64,000 nt of DNA, taken from positions 62,001 to 126,000 of the forward strand of contig JABANP010000083.1 of assembly GCA_013115135.1 (NCBI GenBank), read 5' to 3'. The notes under the pieces were generated by a model that worked only from the letters and a program-made list of their open reading frames with translations, was not told the origin of the DNA and ran no database searches. The DNA comes from Perkinsus olseni (lineage: Eukaryota; Perkinsozoa; Perkinsida; Perkinsidae). The translations under genes were made by a program, and so were the position numbers. Positions 11,196 to 22,395 of the stretch are shown piece after piece (position 1 is the first letter of the stretch; each line of letters starts with the position of its first letter).

Positions 11196-13137
11196 CCGAA
11201 CAGTTTGAGATTCGAACGTTGCGCTAAGACGACCCCTCCAGCCCATATTGCCTGTTTGTTGATGATGCATAGCATGCATTGTAGACTCGGATCGTCCTAC
11301 CAGCACTGCCAACTCGACCAAATATGCGGCTGTGGCCAATGAACAATCCTGCGCCAAAAACGCGCGCGCCACGTTCATCGATTATGAGAGCGCGAAATGG
11401 CACCTTTGATGCGGGTTCGAACCCCACAGGATTCATTTTTTGGTGAGATATCGGACTTGAGGAAAATCAACGAACTTCTGAACAAGTGATAAAACTTGTT
11501 CGGTCATTGCTAGTCTTCGAGTTGCCGAACCGGGAGCGCTGTTGCTTCGAGTCGAAGCGCCGCCGACGCTGCGTCGGACGCTGCTTTCATATCTTTGAGT
11601 GCGATGGGCGAGCAGCCGACCGTTAATAACGGTCCGTTACCCTGATGCCAACAACCCGCTGAGGAGCGGGCGACACACACGGCGTTTTGGGCTGGGGACA
11701 TAGTGTGAAGAGCACACATACGACGAGAAACACTGAGATTTACTCGAGCTCAATTGCCCAAAATAAAGCCCCCACCTCGATTTTGTTGGACGCTTAGGGC
11801 TTGGTGCGCACTGCGGACTCAAATAGCCACTTCAGTAAGGGACCCAAGTTGGTTAAATCCTTCAAATTGGACTCAATAAGCTACACAAAACTAGAACTAG
11901 AAGGAAAACTTATATGTTACGCTCATGGACCATCCCGGTGATTATAGATCACAATTTATAATACCTACGAGCTCTGGGGCGAGTCTCGCACATATCGAAC
12001 GGACTAGGCTCACACTCGTTGCGGATAACTAGTATACAAACGCCGGGCGTCTCCGCCAGACGCTGCACAATGATCATATTATGCAAAAGGGGCGCGGGTC
12101 CTGTAGCCAGTAGTTTGATGCAATTGCGGTCCAACAACCCCGAATTAGGGACCTCGCAGAAGCCAGAAGCCCCGACTCAATTTCAAGGAAGGCCCCTCAG
12201 TGAGATTTTCGAACTCCAGGAGGCCGAATGGTCTCTCCCGAGAAGCAGCGCACTCATGCTCAGAGTATAACGTTGTCAGCCTGAAAAGTGGGTTGCCTAA
12301 GAAATTCTTACTAAGAATTTCTCAGCAAAAATCTACTGCGCAGCGCACTATGTGCTACCATAGCGCATAGATTAAGTGGCGCTACTACGGAATCTACGCA
12401 TATGGATCAGTATCGTACTACTGGCGGACGTTGAGTCTTCTTTGGCATGTAAATTTCCTCTTCGCTCGCTTCGCTCGCGAAGCCTGTTACCTTGCTTGGC
12501 CTATCCCCCATACGGTATGGCCAGCTTGAGATAGCAAGATCTGCTTGGGATTACATGGCTTTCTTGGTTTAACAACTATTGCTTGGACTAGCCGTGTCAC
12601 GCCTAGTTCTAGTCTAGTCCATCGGGCAGCGAGGGTACCTTCGTTTCCGAAAAGATCCAAGCTGTGGAGCCTGGAACAACGGAATTCTCGTCGAACCAGA
12701 TATTGAGCCTCAATAATTGAGGTTACCAACGGAACTATATCTAAAGATGATTTCCAGGTGGGTCTCACAATTCAGACCGTTTTTCGACTCTTCGATCATC
12801 ATTAGTTTGTTGAAGCGGGAGTTGTCGACAAGGATATTAAAGCCTTCAGTAAGCTCACTGGCCTTGCGAAAGTCTATGCCATAGACTCTATGGTTGGGAT
12901 GTCGTCGGTGAGATTGGCAAAAGTGCACTCGCGTTGGGACGAAATGACTTTACCTATTTATGTGTTCGTATGGGTAAAGATAAGCCTGATGAAGGGAGGG
13001 CTAGAGGTAGTTGATTTTCATAGTAAGTAATGGATTTGTTAGTTCCATGAATATTTAGGTTGTCGTAGTCTTGAGCCATCGCCGATGGCCCATCGGATCC
13101 CTCCAACTCAAGGGCGGGCTCTGTAGCACAACCTGAG
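11196..13137. other. Gene-poor region with tRNA-like piece and hairpins
   Basis: No convincing gene. It contains the tRNA-like segment at 11344-11435 and one-base-centre palindromes at 11618-11634 (8-bp arms) and 12300-12322 (11-bp arms). ORFs are short and mutually overlapping. An upstream exon of the 13138 gene could lie near its right end, but I cannot place one. Confidence 0.5.
11344..11435 (+). tRNA. tRNA-like sequence, probably degenerate
   Basis: A good T-arm (GCGGGTTCGAACCCCAC) is followed by AGGATT, which pairs with AATCCT at 11345-11350, and then by a run of seven T. The D-arm and anticodon arm do not fold normally, so no amino acid can be assigned. It is either a decayed class-II tRNA or an inserted 3' half. 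Confidence 0.35.
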
Positions 13138-13694
13138 TTGATGGTAGCCTCTCATGGGAGTGAAGAGGGTAATAAGAAGAAGAGAGAGCGTGGTCGCGCT
13201 TATCCTTCGTGGGTCACGCAATTGATGGATGATACTGTTTTTGAGTCCGTGCAAGTTCCATATCGGATGGTTGGACGAAGCTTCCTTTTTTCTGACGTTG
13301 CTAAGCATTTGAAGTATTGGCGGGGATTTCCAGCTGTCGTTACAGCTGAAGTTACAGAAGGTGGTCATCCTCATCTTCAACGCAAAGCTGTTCAATTTAG
13401 GGATGTCTAATCGTGAGGATGGCTTTAATCAGTTGTGTATCCGATTAAGAGAGGATTCGCAGGAGCATCCCGATGACGATGGTGCAGAAGGGGTTCGTAT
13501 GGTCATCAAGCGGCTGTGCGAGTTTGTTGTTGATTGTGGTAGTAAGTCTCATTATTTTATTTCCCGAGGACGCAGATGTTGCGGCTTGTGTCTCATCTGC
13601 GAACCCTCCATCTCAGCGTCGAGCCAGGGGTGGGCCTGGTGTTATTGATGTGAGTTCTAGTGATAGTGATGACAGTGAAGGGGAAACAAAATGA
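13138..13694 (+). CDS. Small protein with acidic SUMO-interaction-like tail
   Basis: Family not recognised. Three exons read in frame if introns near 13353-13392 and 13535-13568 are removed (GT-AG, 34-40 nt). The N-terminal part contains YPSWVTQLMDDTVFES and GRSFLFSDVAKHLKYW. The C-terminal end, PGVIDVSSSDSDDSEGETK, has a hydrophobic core followed by phosphorylatable acidic residues, as in SUMO-interacting motifs. A second, decayed copy lies directly downstream (13944-14600). The start at 13138 is the first in-frame ATG. Exon joins are inferred. Confidence 0.45.
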
Positions 13695-13943
13695 GCAACT
13701 GACAGTTGAAACCATTTCCATTTTTTCTTTCATTCCATATCTACTATCTTGTGTTCGGTTGGTGCTTGGGTAGGTTCATCTTTCGGTATATGGTTGTGTT
13801 ACTTGTTCTAAGATTATTATCCTCTTGATCGACAATATGTCTTGCCTAGCGGTAAAGAACAAAGTTGTGAAGGTGGACATCCAAACCTGTTGTTGTGGAG
13901 GGTGTCGGACCGGAGGGAAGTGAGGTGAGCTCGTGTACAATCG

Positions 13944-14600
13944 TTGCATGTTATATTAGGATTAATTTTTTTGCCGGTCGGCGACTCGCTGGACGTGAGC
14001 CGTCATTTGAAAGATAGTTTTATTCAGTACACGCTTTTACTTGCCAATATGGATGTGCCAATGGATACTATTAGGGATATTGGCAATGCTGCAATCGCTT
14101 TGAGGTTTGTGCAATTCAATGATTGCTCTGATCTTTTGGATGCTTCTAGCTGTAGCCGGAGTGGAGGACGCTAACGTCGTGTGCGTGGGTATCGGGATAC
14201 AGTGGATGATGTTTGTCCCGAATGGCTTGTGGAGTTCATGGTGTCCAAAATCGTGGCTGATATCTCAGATGACTTGAAACTTTTTGGACGGGCTCTATTA
14301 TACTATTGCCCTAGTAACTTACTAGTGGTAAGCAAGTTGTTTATTGGATTGGTTTTGATGCTAAAGTACAGGAGCGGGCCAACAAGGATAATCTCACCTA
14401 TGAAATTCACACTCCGGAGTGGTATTGTAGTGTTAGCCAGTCGGCCTCTGTCGTGGAAAAGTTGTGTACTCAACTGAATGTTTCTTTCGATTGCTTTTAG
14501 AATCTTTAGGGGGTTACTACGGAGTCCAAAAAGTTCGCTCGAGATCGGTCTGAAGAGGTTGTGGCTCAGATGGAAAGTAAGCTTATGAAGGAAGAGTAGC
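13944..14600 (+). pseudogene. Decayed tandem copy of the 13138 gene
   Basis: In broken frames it shows PEWLVEFMVSKIVADISDD, FGRALLYY, KQVVYWIGFDAKVQERAN and VVEKLCTQLNVSFDC. In order, these match PSWVTQLMDDTVFES, VGRSFLF, KHLKYWRGFPAVV and VIKRLCEFVVDC of the upstream gene. A stop (about 14172) and a frame change interrupt it. The frame change falls exactly at a one-base-centre palindrome (14311-14325) flanked by the direct repeat CTAGT, so the break was made by that 11-bp insertion. Confidence 0.5.
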
Positions 14601-14788
14601 TATCGATGGTGTTTGGTTTCCTAGTTTCCTTTTTTTGTTGAGGTGTTTGCTGTTCGGCTGTTGCATTGAGGTTCTACTCTTTATATCGGTGTAGTTTCGG
14701 TCTTCTATTCCATGCACCATCCTCCGGGTCCTCTAGGGTTGTGGCCTGGAGTGTGAGCCCTTCTCATCGATAGATGTCACGAGCTGGA

Positions 14789-14819
14789 GGTACCGGGGAT
14801 ACCTGGTATCCCCGGTACC
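14789..14819. repeat. Perfect palindrome, 15-bp arms, 1-base centre
   Basis: Left arm 14789-14803, single T at 14804, right arm 14805-14819; the arms are exact reverse complements. It lies in non-coding DNA between the decayed gene copy and a minisatellite. Confidence 0.95.
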
Positions 14820-14995
14820 CTGGGCATCAATATCTACCCGTGGGCATTGAACCCTCTTGCCTTCTGGATTGGAAGTGGGTTTTCAGGCGAGTTGGTTAAA
14901 ACAGTGATTTTTCACGCATGTGGCATAAGTTCTAATCTCCCTGAAGGAATTTCAGCTATCTAAATAACTCCTTCACAAATTTGCCGCGATTTGCG

Positions 14996-15195
14996 TAAGG
15001 AGGCAGCTATACCGAATAACACTGTACGAATAAAGCTTGTACCGCTGAATACTGTATGAATGTTCAGTGTGCGGCTGGATAGTGTACAACTTGTCACTGT
15101 ATCTGTGAATACTGTACTGAACGACACTGTATTACTGGCAACTGTACGAACTGTCACTGCACGACTTATCACTGTACGGCTTGAAAGTGTACGAG
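14996..15195. repeat. Degenerate 15-bp minisatellite around ACTGTA
   Basis: Words of the type CACTGTACGACTTGT recur at about 15-bp steps, roughly a dozen times, with frequent substitutions. Because the unit is a multiple of three, both strands have open frames with a five-residue period: NTVLN, DTVLL, ATVRT on plus and RTVAS, NTVSF, STVFT on minus. Whether either frame is translated is unknown. Confidence 0.7.
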
Positions 15196-16286
15196 GGAAA
15201 AGAGATAGAGTCAATAAGGGGCTATGGCTGATTCAGCCGGGCTGAATATATCCAACAGTTGCAGCACTTCAATTGCTCATCTCATCGACCCGATGATTGA
15301 TCATCAAACGTTGATGTCATCCGCACTGCGAGCTATTAGATATAAGATTTGCCCTATAGCAGTTTCCATAGCTGAGCACGCGGTTCACGAACATGCTCAG
15401 CTCGGAGTGGCGCAACTGTGACTGCACGCGGGACTCAGTACTAAGGAGTCCGTGAAACCTCCGACGGCGGGGACTGGGAGAAAGGGACGGTTATGGCACA
15501 CCTGAACAGGGCATGTGCCACGTGCTTCTGTTGAGGACGACAGGCAAAGGAGTGTGAAGACTTGGGAACTCGGAAGTCAGTAGAGGGTGTAGTAGCTCTT
15601 AGACAAGAAGAGCAAAAGCGTGATGGAATGCAATTAGATTATTCGGCACAGGAGCAACGCCGGCCCGTCTGCCATTGCACCGAAGTGCTGGGCGTGCAGA
15701 GAGGCAGTTGGAAGGTGGTCCACGCGTCTGCGCAGGACCACTCCTCGGGACTGCCATGCACAAATTACCACTCCAGAAGTTAGTGATCGTCACGCAGCTA
15801 GAACTAATATCATCATCGGCAACGACTAGTTTGAGTAGTGCAGGATTGTGTGACTACGTCCCCGGCCGCGATGGTTTCACCCTCAGTAAAGCCTGCGGCC
15901 TTCCTTGCACAAGATAATGAACAGGAAACCAATACTTTGAAAACTTCTCTTCCTTGTCTCCCTTCAGCTTCTCATGTCCTTCAAGGACACGTAAAACAAT
16001 CTGTTTCAGGTTACTATCTGGACTATCCTCAAGGTTGAAGTCTCTGTATTTGTTTCGCGTAAGTTACGGAGTGATACCATCTTGACGAGGATGTGATTCT
16101 TGTGTTATCTCAATCTTTTGGCCGTGCAAGTGAAAACGAATCGCTACGCTACACTTGGCAGACTGGCTCTGTCTGACAGGGTCTGTCACCTCGATCCGAT
16201 ATTCTTGAATGGCAGAGAACTCGTCTCAGACGAGTCGTCTGTCGCGAAATCAGACAAAATACCCACTGGGGAGGCCCGCAGTATCT
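15196..16286. other. Intergenic upstream of the C2-domain gene
   Basis: No gene supported. It contains one-base-centre palindromes at 15975-15989, 16219-16235 and 16227-16241, the last two overlapping. The 16219-16241 pair lies in a possible 5' extension of the C2-domain gene, because an upstream ATG at 16209 is in frame with the chosen start at 16287. Confidence 0.5.
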
Positions 16287-19200
16287 ATGGCCGCCGTTCT
16301 TTGTATGACCAGGGCGTATCGGCTCGATCCACGCGAATATAATCTCAAGCTTGTTAGTTATTTCTCCGGTATCATCAGACCGATAACAGTGGATCCCGGC
16401 GGAGAGGAATTCACGAGACTTGTTGCGGAGCTACGTACGGAAGTAGACTCTCGTCGAACGCGTCATCGAGGGCGCCAGCAGCAGTCTGCCCGAGAGAGTC
16501 TTCATCGGAGCTTGGAAGAGCTAGATGAGCAGATTCAGCAACTAAGGAAGAAACCGATGCGGACTGCCGAAAAAGGCATTCATTTGGTGCGTACTACGTG
16601 CGTTTCTTGCTGGCTCTCTGCATCTGTCCTCCTCTTCGTAACTTTGACCAGACTGGTCACTGTGCTGGGTCACGGTATCGAGTACTTTGTCGGCGGGTAG
16701 TACTCGCCTGAGCTCGAGTTCGCACACGAACACAGGAATCCCGAGCCAGGAGCGCCTGGGTTCGTGACCATTACACCTGGTGTGCCTCTCTACCTCAGGA
16801 GCTCACTAGAAAATTGGTATTCCACTCATGATTCTTTGAATGATGAGAACATTACGACACGGTAATGTACCCTCTCTGAGAGAGGCTCGGCTCTCTCGTG
16901 CGCTTCAGGCCTCCCCGGAATCTGCCAGATTCAGGGGAGCTTCTGGTTTGGCAGTGTAACGAAGCAGTGTGTCCGGACACCAAACTTCGGTTGTAGAGAA
17001 ATCACTTTTAATGTTTCGATCATCGGCGCGGAGTCGCCCGGTAGAATCTGCGTGCTGCTCGCGCGCTGAACTCCCTGTTTCTCAACCTTGGAGACCGCGT
17101 CTTCTCCTCTAACGGGTCTAATGATTTTTTTGTTTACTTCTCTAAGAGTCTTAGACGACGACTGTCAAACAGAGACGTATCAGTCTCGTTGACTAGTTTG
17201 GAGTTCGTAGGCGCGACTAGCGAAAGCTATCAACGAAGGAGTGGACCGTGTGGACGATCGAGTGAGGAGTCACATGAGCCAGCTGGACGATAATATACCT
17301 AAAAAAACCCATAAGTGAGTATCCTCTTCTCGGCCAATCCCACTCACATCCCGCCGCAAAGTTGACTTTTATTCTCAGAGAAGACGTCTTTGTTACTCCT
17401 GAGCTAGGATCGTCAGATCGGGTTCCCGACCTCCCGCGGGGCTTTCGAGGGAGCCTTAATCAAGCACGCGAAATTGCTAAGACGATAGAACGGAACGTTA
17501 TTTCCCGAGGTCGGACGAACTCGCAGCGCCCGCCAGATTGCACTGAGACGGCTCGTAACATGTGCGAGGAGTCTCCTAGTTGCGGCGTTGTCGATCATGA
17601 TGATCAGCACAGCTACCGAGTGAAAATGAAAGTGCTAGGAGCTTCGGGCTTACCCGACATGTCTGACGACAAGTGGCTCTGCGGTTGTTGTGACAACTAT
17701 GCTAGAATTGTCTTCAACGGAGAGATAATAGAGACAGCTGCTGTTGACAACTGCAGAGAGCCTGTATGGGATTGTGCTCGTGTATTGGAGAGAATACCTC
17801 AGCGCGAAGTGTGGTTCGAGGTCGAGGTCTGGGACAAAAGGAAAGGGGTCGTGGCCGACGTCCTTATTGGTCAGAGCGACAAGCAGAGTGCTCGCCTGGA
17901 TCTGGTCGGTTCTCCCGAAATTCCAGCAGCAAGGATTGCCTCCATGCAAGGTTTTCCAGCTTAAGGGCGCTGACATCCGTGTGCCAATACGTAACGCCTA
18001 CGGAGAGGGCAACCCGACGGTCACGCTCCGCCTGGAGGCTGAAAGGTGGACGCTTGTTCAGGTGAGCTCCATCTGCTTATGAGATCGTCGGAGCTTCGAA
18101 CAGCTTCGAAATTAGTGGCGGCAACTGCGCTAAATTGCGTTTCTCGCTCGCAAGTCCCCATCGGCACTGACTCTCAGTTCTACGTTACTGCCCTCGAGGC
18201 TGCGGGCGGCTCACATTGGGACGAGGACCACCTCATCAAGCTAAGCTTAAGTGAAGAGTTCAACCGAACAAGCTATCTCCGAATACCGGACAGCAGCGAC
18301 TCCTCGCCTATCGAAGTCTCAACAATCGAGGTACCCTTGAGCCGCCCCGATAGCAAAGTTGAGGCGGTTGCGAGGCTGATGAGAAGGGAGCGACGGTAAT
18401 TCACGTGAGGGCCAGTGGCCCAGGAATCCTGGGTATCTCACTTCGCTCTTTCTGTCCGCCGTGTCTTTTAACCGCGATTCTCACAGATGTGAATAATGAG
18501 TCTCGTCTGGAGCTTCCGAATGATCTCAATCGCTGAGTCTCCCCAGAATGCTCTACTGCAGGTTGATTGGCGACCCTGTAGAGCACGAAGTTGCGATATT
18601 CGAGATTCCGGATATCTCATTGAGCTCGCCGTTGGATACTACACGTGTCTTGTCGACTCGTGATCGACAAAGCCACTACGAGCTCCACTTCTGCTCCCGA
18701 CTCCATCCGGCGCGAGAAAACGGATTCGTCGTCCCGCCAGTACCAGTGCCTGACAGTGCTTGTGGAGAATATGTGAATTGGAATATTTGGGTCGACTATC
18801 CAGATAGATCGTCCCGATGTCCGGTTCACAACGGGCACGAGTTCGTCGCGGAGATTCGGTCTTCTCCGTTTTGGCAGGAGGAAGCTGATGGAAGCTGCTT
18901 CGTCCCTGGTCGTATCCAGCTCAGCGGGCCAGCTACGCAGAATGAGTGCGAGATGGTCCTAATCTTTCGAGACAGCTCGTCGACTGACGGTGTAGCCTTC
19001 AGCCGGTTCATTGCTCGAGAGTCGGGCCCAATATCTCTATCGCCGTCGACGCTGTGTAAGACGTGCTGTTGGACGCGCGTTGAGATCTCGTGTGAACTCA
19101 TGCCGTGGATTTATCTCTACTTGGATACAGCGCGAGGTGAGGTGGAAGCCTCAGTTGGAGAACGAAGGCTCCGACTGGTCACAAACCGTTCGGTGATAGT

Positions 19201-20722
19201 GGCTCTTAACGAGACGTCCACCTTCATAAAATTCCCGCAGCATGAGAAGGAATTCTTCCTGCCGAACTACCTTCAGAGGGAAAGCATGCATCCAGCTTAC
19301 GTGAACATAACTCTCGGCGATACAATGGTTCATCTTAGCTGGAGCTTGTTACCTACTGCCCTTCCAAGCGCCCAATCGAAAATGGGCGACAAATCTGGCA
19401 AGGCTTCTGACGGAGGTCTTAGGCGACTGGCTTTGAAAGTTAACAGCGCGACTAAACTGCCAGCGGAGGCTTGCCTGGTGCGTCTCGATGTCTGTCCAAG
19501 GAATACAGCGATCTCAGCTAGTGCGATGCCTTCGAAAGACGCGGACGAGCTCATCAAGATTGTGTGCAAAGAACCGCGCTACACCAAGAGGGTCGATCCG
19601 AGCCGCCATGTTATCTTCGAAAGTGATTTGACCGTCGACTTGACAAACGGCTCCATTCTAGCGTGCACCGTCATCGACTCAGAAGGTTCAGCACTTTGTC
19701 TCGGGTACCTGGATGCGGATACTCTCGAGGTTGGGAAAGAGCACACTGTCTCACTGCACCCCGCCGGTAGCTTGCTGATTACTTCCTGCCATGACTCCAG
19801 AAAATGGCCGGCCGTGGTACTGCACAAAGTCGAACAGGAATCGGGCTCGGCTGGCCGTCTCGAATGCTTTGCTGGTCATGAGATGACTATCCCCGAGCCT
19901 CATTCACTCTGTTTGAGTGATAGAGACCCTGACGCTGTGGTAGTCCCATCACCGACGGATTCCACTGGACAGGAGATCTCGGGGCAAATGACACGAGATT
20001 TTAAGGAAGATCCGACAAGTAACTTCGCGGATGGAACTCGCCCGCCGGTGACAGAGGAGTACGGTCCTGCTACCACGTCTCCCATGACATTGGAACCCAG
20101 TCCGGCGATCAGTCCTGGGGTCGTAGCTGGAGATTCCCTCAATCGAGAGTTCGAGCCGGTCGAAACCTCCGTGGTACCCAACTTAGAGCCGCGAATCACT
20201 GCAACTCCCCCTGAAACCGGTATGATGGCCGCCACATCTGCAGCCCCTGCAAAGATGGATTGCCAATCAAAGTCCACGTCGCCTGAAGGCTCGGCGCTGG
20301 TCGCTCTGCATGATAAGGTCTCTTCTTCGGGTCGCGCGGTCAAAGTTTCGCAGCCAACTCTTTCCCCGCGTTTCGGTGCCACGGGGACGGCCAGTATCAG
20401 TATCGATATTGAGAGCCTCCATCTGGAGGGAAGGGATCTCGAGCCCTGTATCTACGTGTGTGAGACGGAGCCTTTCCGAATTGTGGAGCGAGTATGCAGT
20501 TCGAGGTCGACCTTCCCGAGATTACCGACAGGAGCTTCTATTTTCCTCACGGGTTCTTCTCATGGACTTTTGGTTGGATGTCATGAGGTTGACATTGAGG
20601 CTGTCACCGAGTCTTCAAATCGGTCCAGATTTCGTCTCCTGGATTCAACAGGTCGGTTGACGGCTGCATCAGGAGAGTTCAGGTTGAAGTTTAACAGCAA
20701 TAGAGGCTCGAGTGAACTATGA
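16287..20722 (+). CDS. Large C2-like domain protein, 8 exons
   Basis: Exons: 16287-16586, 16701-16861, 16909-16945, 17211-17314, 17379-17904, 17960-18061, 18178-18395, 18547-20722. All joins are GT-AG and in phase, giving about 1,207 aa. The start ATGGCCGCC has a good context; an ATG at 16209 would add 26 residues. A coiled-coil stretch (SLHRSLEELDEQIQQLRKK) precedes a clear C2-like domain across exons 5-7, with YRVKMKVLGASGLPDMSDD, EPVWD and VWFEVEVWDK; C2 domains commonly bind membranes or other proteins. The last exon holds two more C2-like segments (starting LRRLALKVNSATKLPAEACL and TASISIDIESLHLEGRDLEP) separated by a Pro/Ser/Thr-rich linker. No transmembrane segment is obvious. The 37-nt exon 3 is the weakest call because it contains a palindrome (16918-16932). 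Family unknown. Confidence 0.75.
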
Positions 20723-21642
20723 GCTCGCGCCGAAGTTGGCTCTGGGACGGCAAATCTGTCAGGCATTATCTGCAGATTGGTTTTTTTATAGCGCTTGAAA
20801 CTGCACATGATTTGCCCTAGCATGATAAGGATGAGTGAGACGCTGAACAGTTTCCTGGATAGATTCTCCCGCGTTGATTTCGCACTAAATTATATCAAGG
20901 TCGAATATTCCCGAATTCGAGCTACGGTAGGGTTATTCGGTACTTTTGGCAGCGAGGCAGGGATTCAATCCGAGTCGTAGTCCGAAGTGGGGTTCGTGGG
21001 TTGTGGTATCGTGGCTGTATAGATCAGCTCCGATGGAAAGATTGTCCAGCCATCTCTCTATTGAATTGCACACTATTTGCATTTGATGTAATGTAATTGT
21101 GTGTGATTTATTATTATCGAGAGAAATCTGATCTCGATCTATCTCGTGTTACGAGTCGTGTATCATCACGCCATCGCCTGCTCTATCCCAGGCTGGGATT
21201 CCCAGCCAACGATAACAATCTTGGAGAGTACTCGAATGTCCGGCGCAGTTGCTGCAAAGCTGGCCCTACTCTAAAACGAAGAAGACAATGCGGTTCACAC
21301 TGAACGCCGTTCCACGGCTGGTTGATATTCCTTTATTGACAGTTAAAAGTTGTAATTACAATTACATTTGTGATTTACAACGCAACGCCTTCATCGACGC
21401 TGGGGTGAAAATAGGAGAGTTAGAAGAATACTAGATTCTTCAAAGTAAAACGTTTTGATAATATGCGAGGTCTTCTACGGGTATAGCCTAAATGAGCAGC
21501 TTGAGGCTGCTGTCAGGCTGAGAAAAATGGTTCTGTCTATGTAACTTCCTCACTATGAGGTTCAAAATGCGTCTTCGGGGAACGTGAAAAGTGAGAGGCG
21601 CTAACTTTGAGCACGTTACCGAGCAATCCACGATTTTTCTTC
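20723..21642. other. Intergenic between C2-domain gene and secreted protein
   Basis: The two genes converge here. Two overlapping palindromes with one-base centres lie at 21185-21199 and 21191-21207. No gene is supported. Confidence 0.5.
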
Positions 21643-22395
21643 CTACAGCCTATCATGCAGCACGCCATCAACAACAGTATCCGTATATAAAAACGGCTTC
21701 TCGTCCTTGTCACCGGCCGACGTGAAAGTGATATGAAAGCTCCAACCTCCTTCCACCTTTTCCATGCGGAACACGTTCCAGATCAATGTAGGTATAGCTG
21801 AGCCCTTATCCATCTCAGGAGTGGCGGACAGCTCCATTTGCTTGCTGCTAGCAAAACCGTTGACTCCATACCAAGAAAACCACGAGTGTTTGTTCTCAGG
21901 ATAGTGAACATCGACCGCAGAGGCCACAGAAACAGGGATTACGGAGGTCCCAGTGAAATGACCAATGTTAGAGGCTGGATTCCAATGGAAGCCTATACCA
22001 TCATGCTCGAACCATAGATGGGCCCAGCCACTAGTCTCCACGCTGACCTTCGTCTCGCCGCTTGTAGGGTCTTTCTTCAAGTCGACTTGGATCCTCATTT
22101 CACCCCATTTTCCATCCATATTGGTTCTAATAACAACGCCGCCGGTCTCTTGATAAACTCCGTCCGGCTTCAACCCTTTCAAACTGAAGATGCAGGAGGG
22201 GGATAGCAGCTCGATTTTATCACCATCTGCCGGGCCAGGGCCATCATAGCAATTTTTGGGATAATCGGCGACAGTTCTGAAAGGTTCGTCAGAACTCGCA
22301 ATCGACATGTGGTACATGCAGGCGAGCAAGAAGACGCTGCGGACCCAGGTGACGCGAGAGGCACTGAAGGAGAGCCTTGTACTCGGGAGAGCCAT
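21643..22395 (-). CDS. Predicted secreted protein, single exon
   Basis: A 250-residue open frame with no recognised family. The N-terminus has a hydrophobic segment (VRSVFLLACMYHMSIASS) that would serve as a signal peptide, preceded by a 16-residue polar lead; starting at the internal Met of MYHMSIAS would lose part of the hydrophobic stretch. The mature part contains paired cysteines (KNCYDG, SPSCIF) and alternates Trp-rich beta-like strings such as WAHLWFEHDGIGFHWNP and NKHSWFSWYGVNGF, suggesting a compact extracellular beta fold. It is one of two intron-less secreted genes on this strand (the other is at 26789-28411). Confidence 0.65.
   Translation of the reverse strand: MALPSTRLSFSASRVTWVRSVFLLACMYHMSIASSDEPFRTVADYPKNCYDGPGPADGDKIELLSPSCIFSLKGLKPDGVYQETGGVVIRTNMDGKWGEMRIQVDLKKDPTSGETKVSVETSGWAHLWFEHDGIGFHWNPASNIGHFTGTSVIPVSVASAVDVHYPENKHSWFSWYGVNGFASSKQMELSATPEMDKGSAIPTLIWNVFRMEKVEGGWSFHITFTSAGDKDEKPFLYTDTVVDGVLHDRL

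Noticed and set aside
10670..11378. Several 70-110 codon frames with repeated LTVRLPRVWLPLLS
   Set aside because: They are readings of the 131-bp tandem repeat; repetition, not coding, explains the similarity.
19900..20382. 160-codon frame on the minus strand
   Set aside because: Antisense to the Pro/Ser-rich linker of the C2-domain gene, which has the better supported frame.
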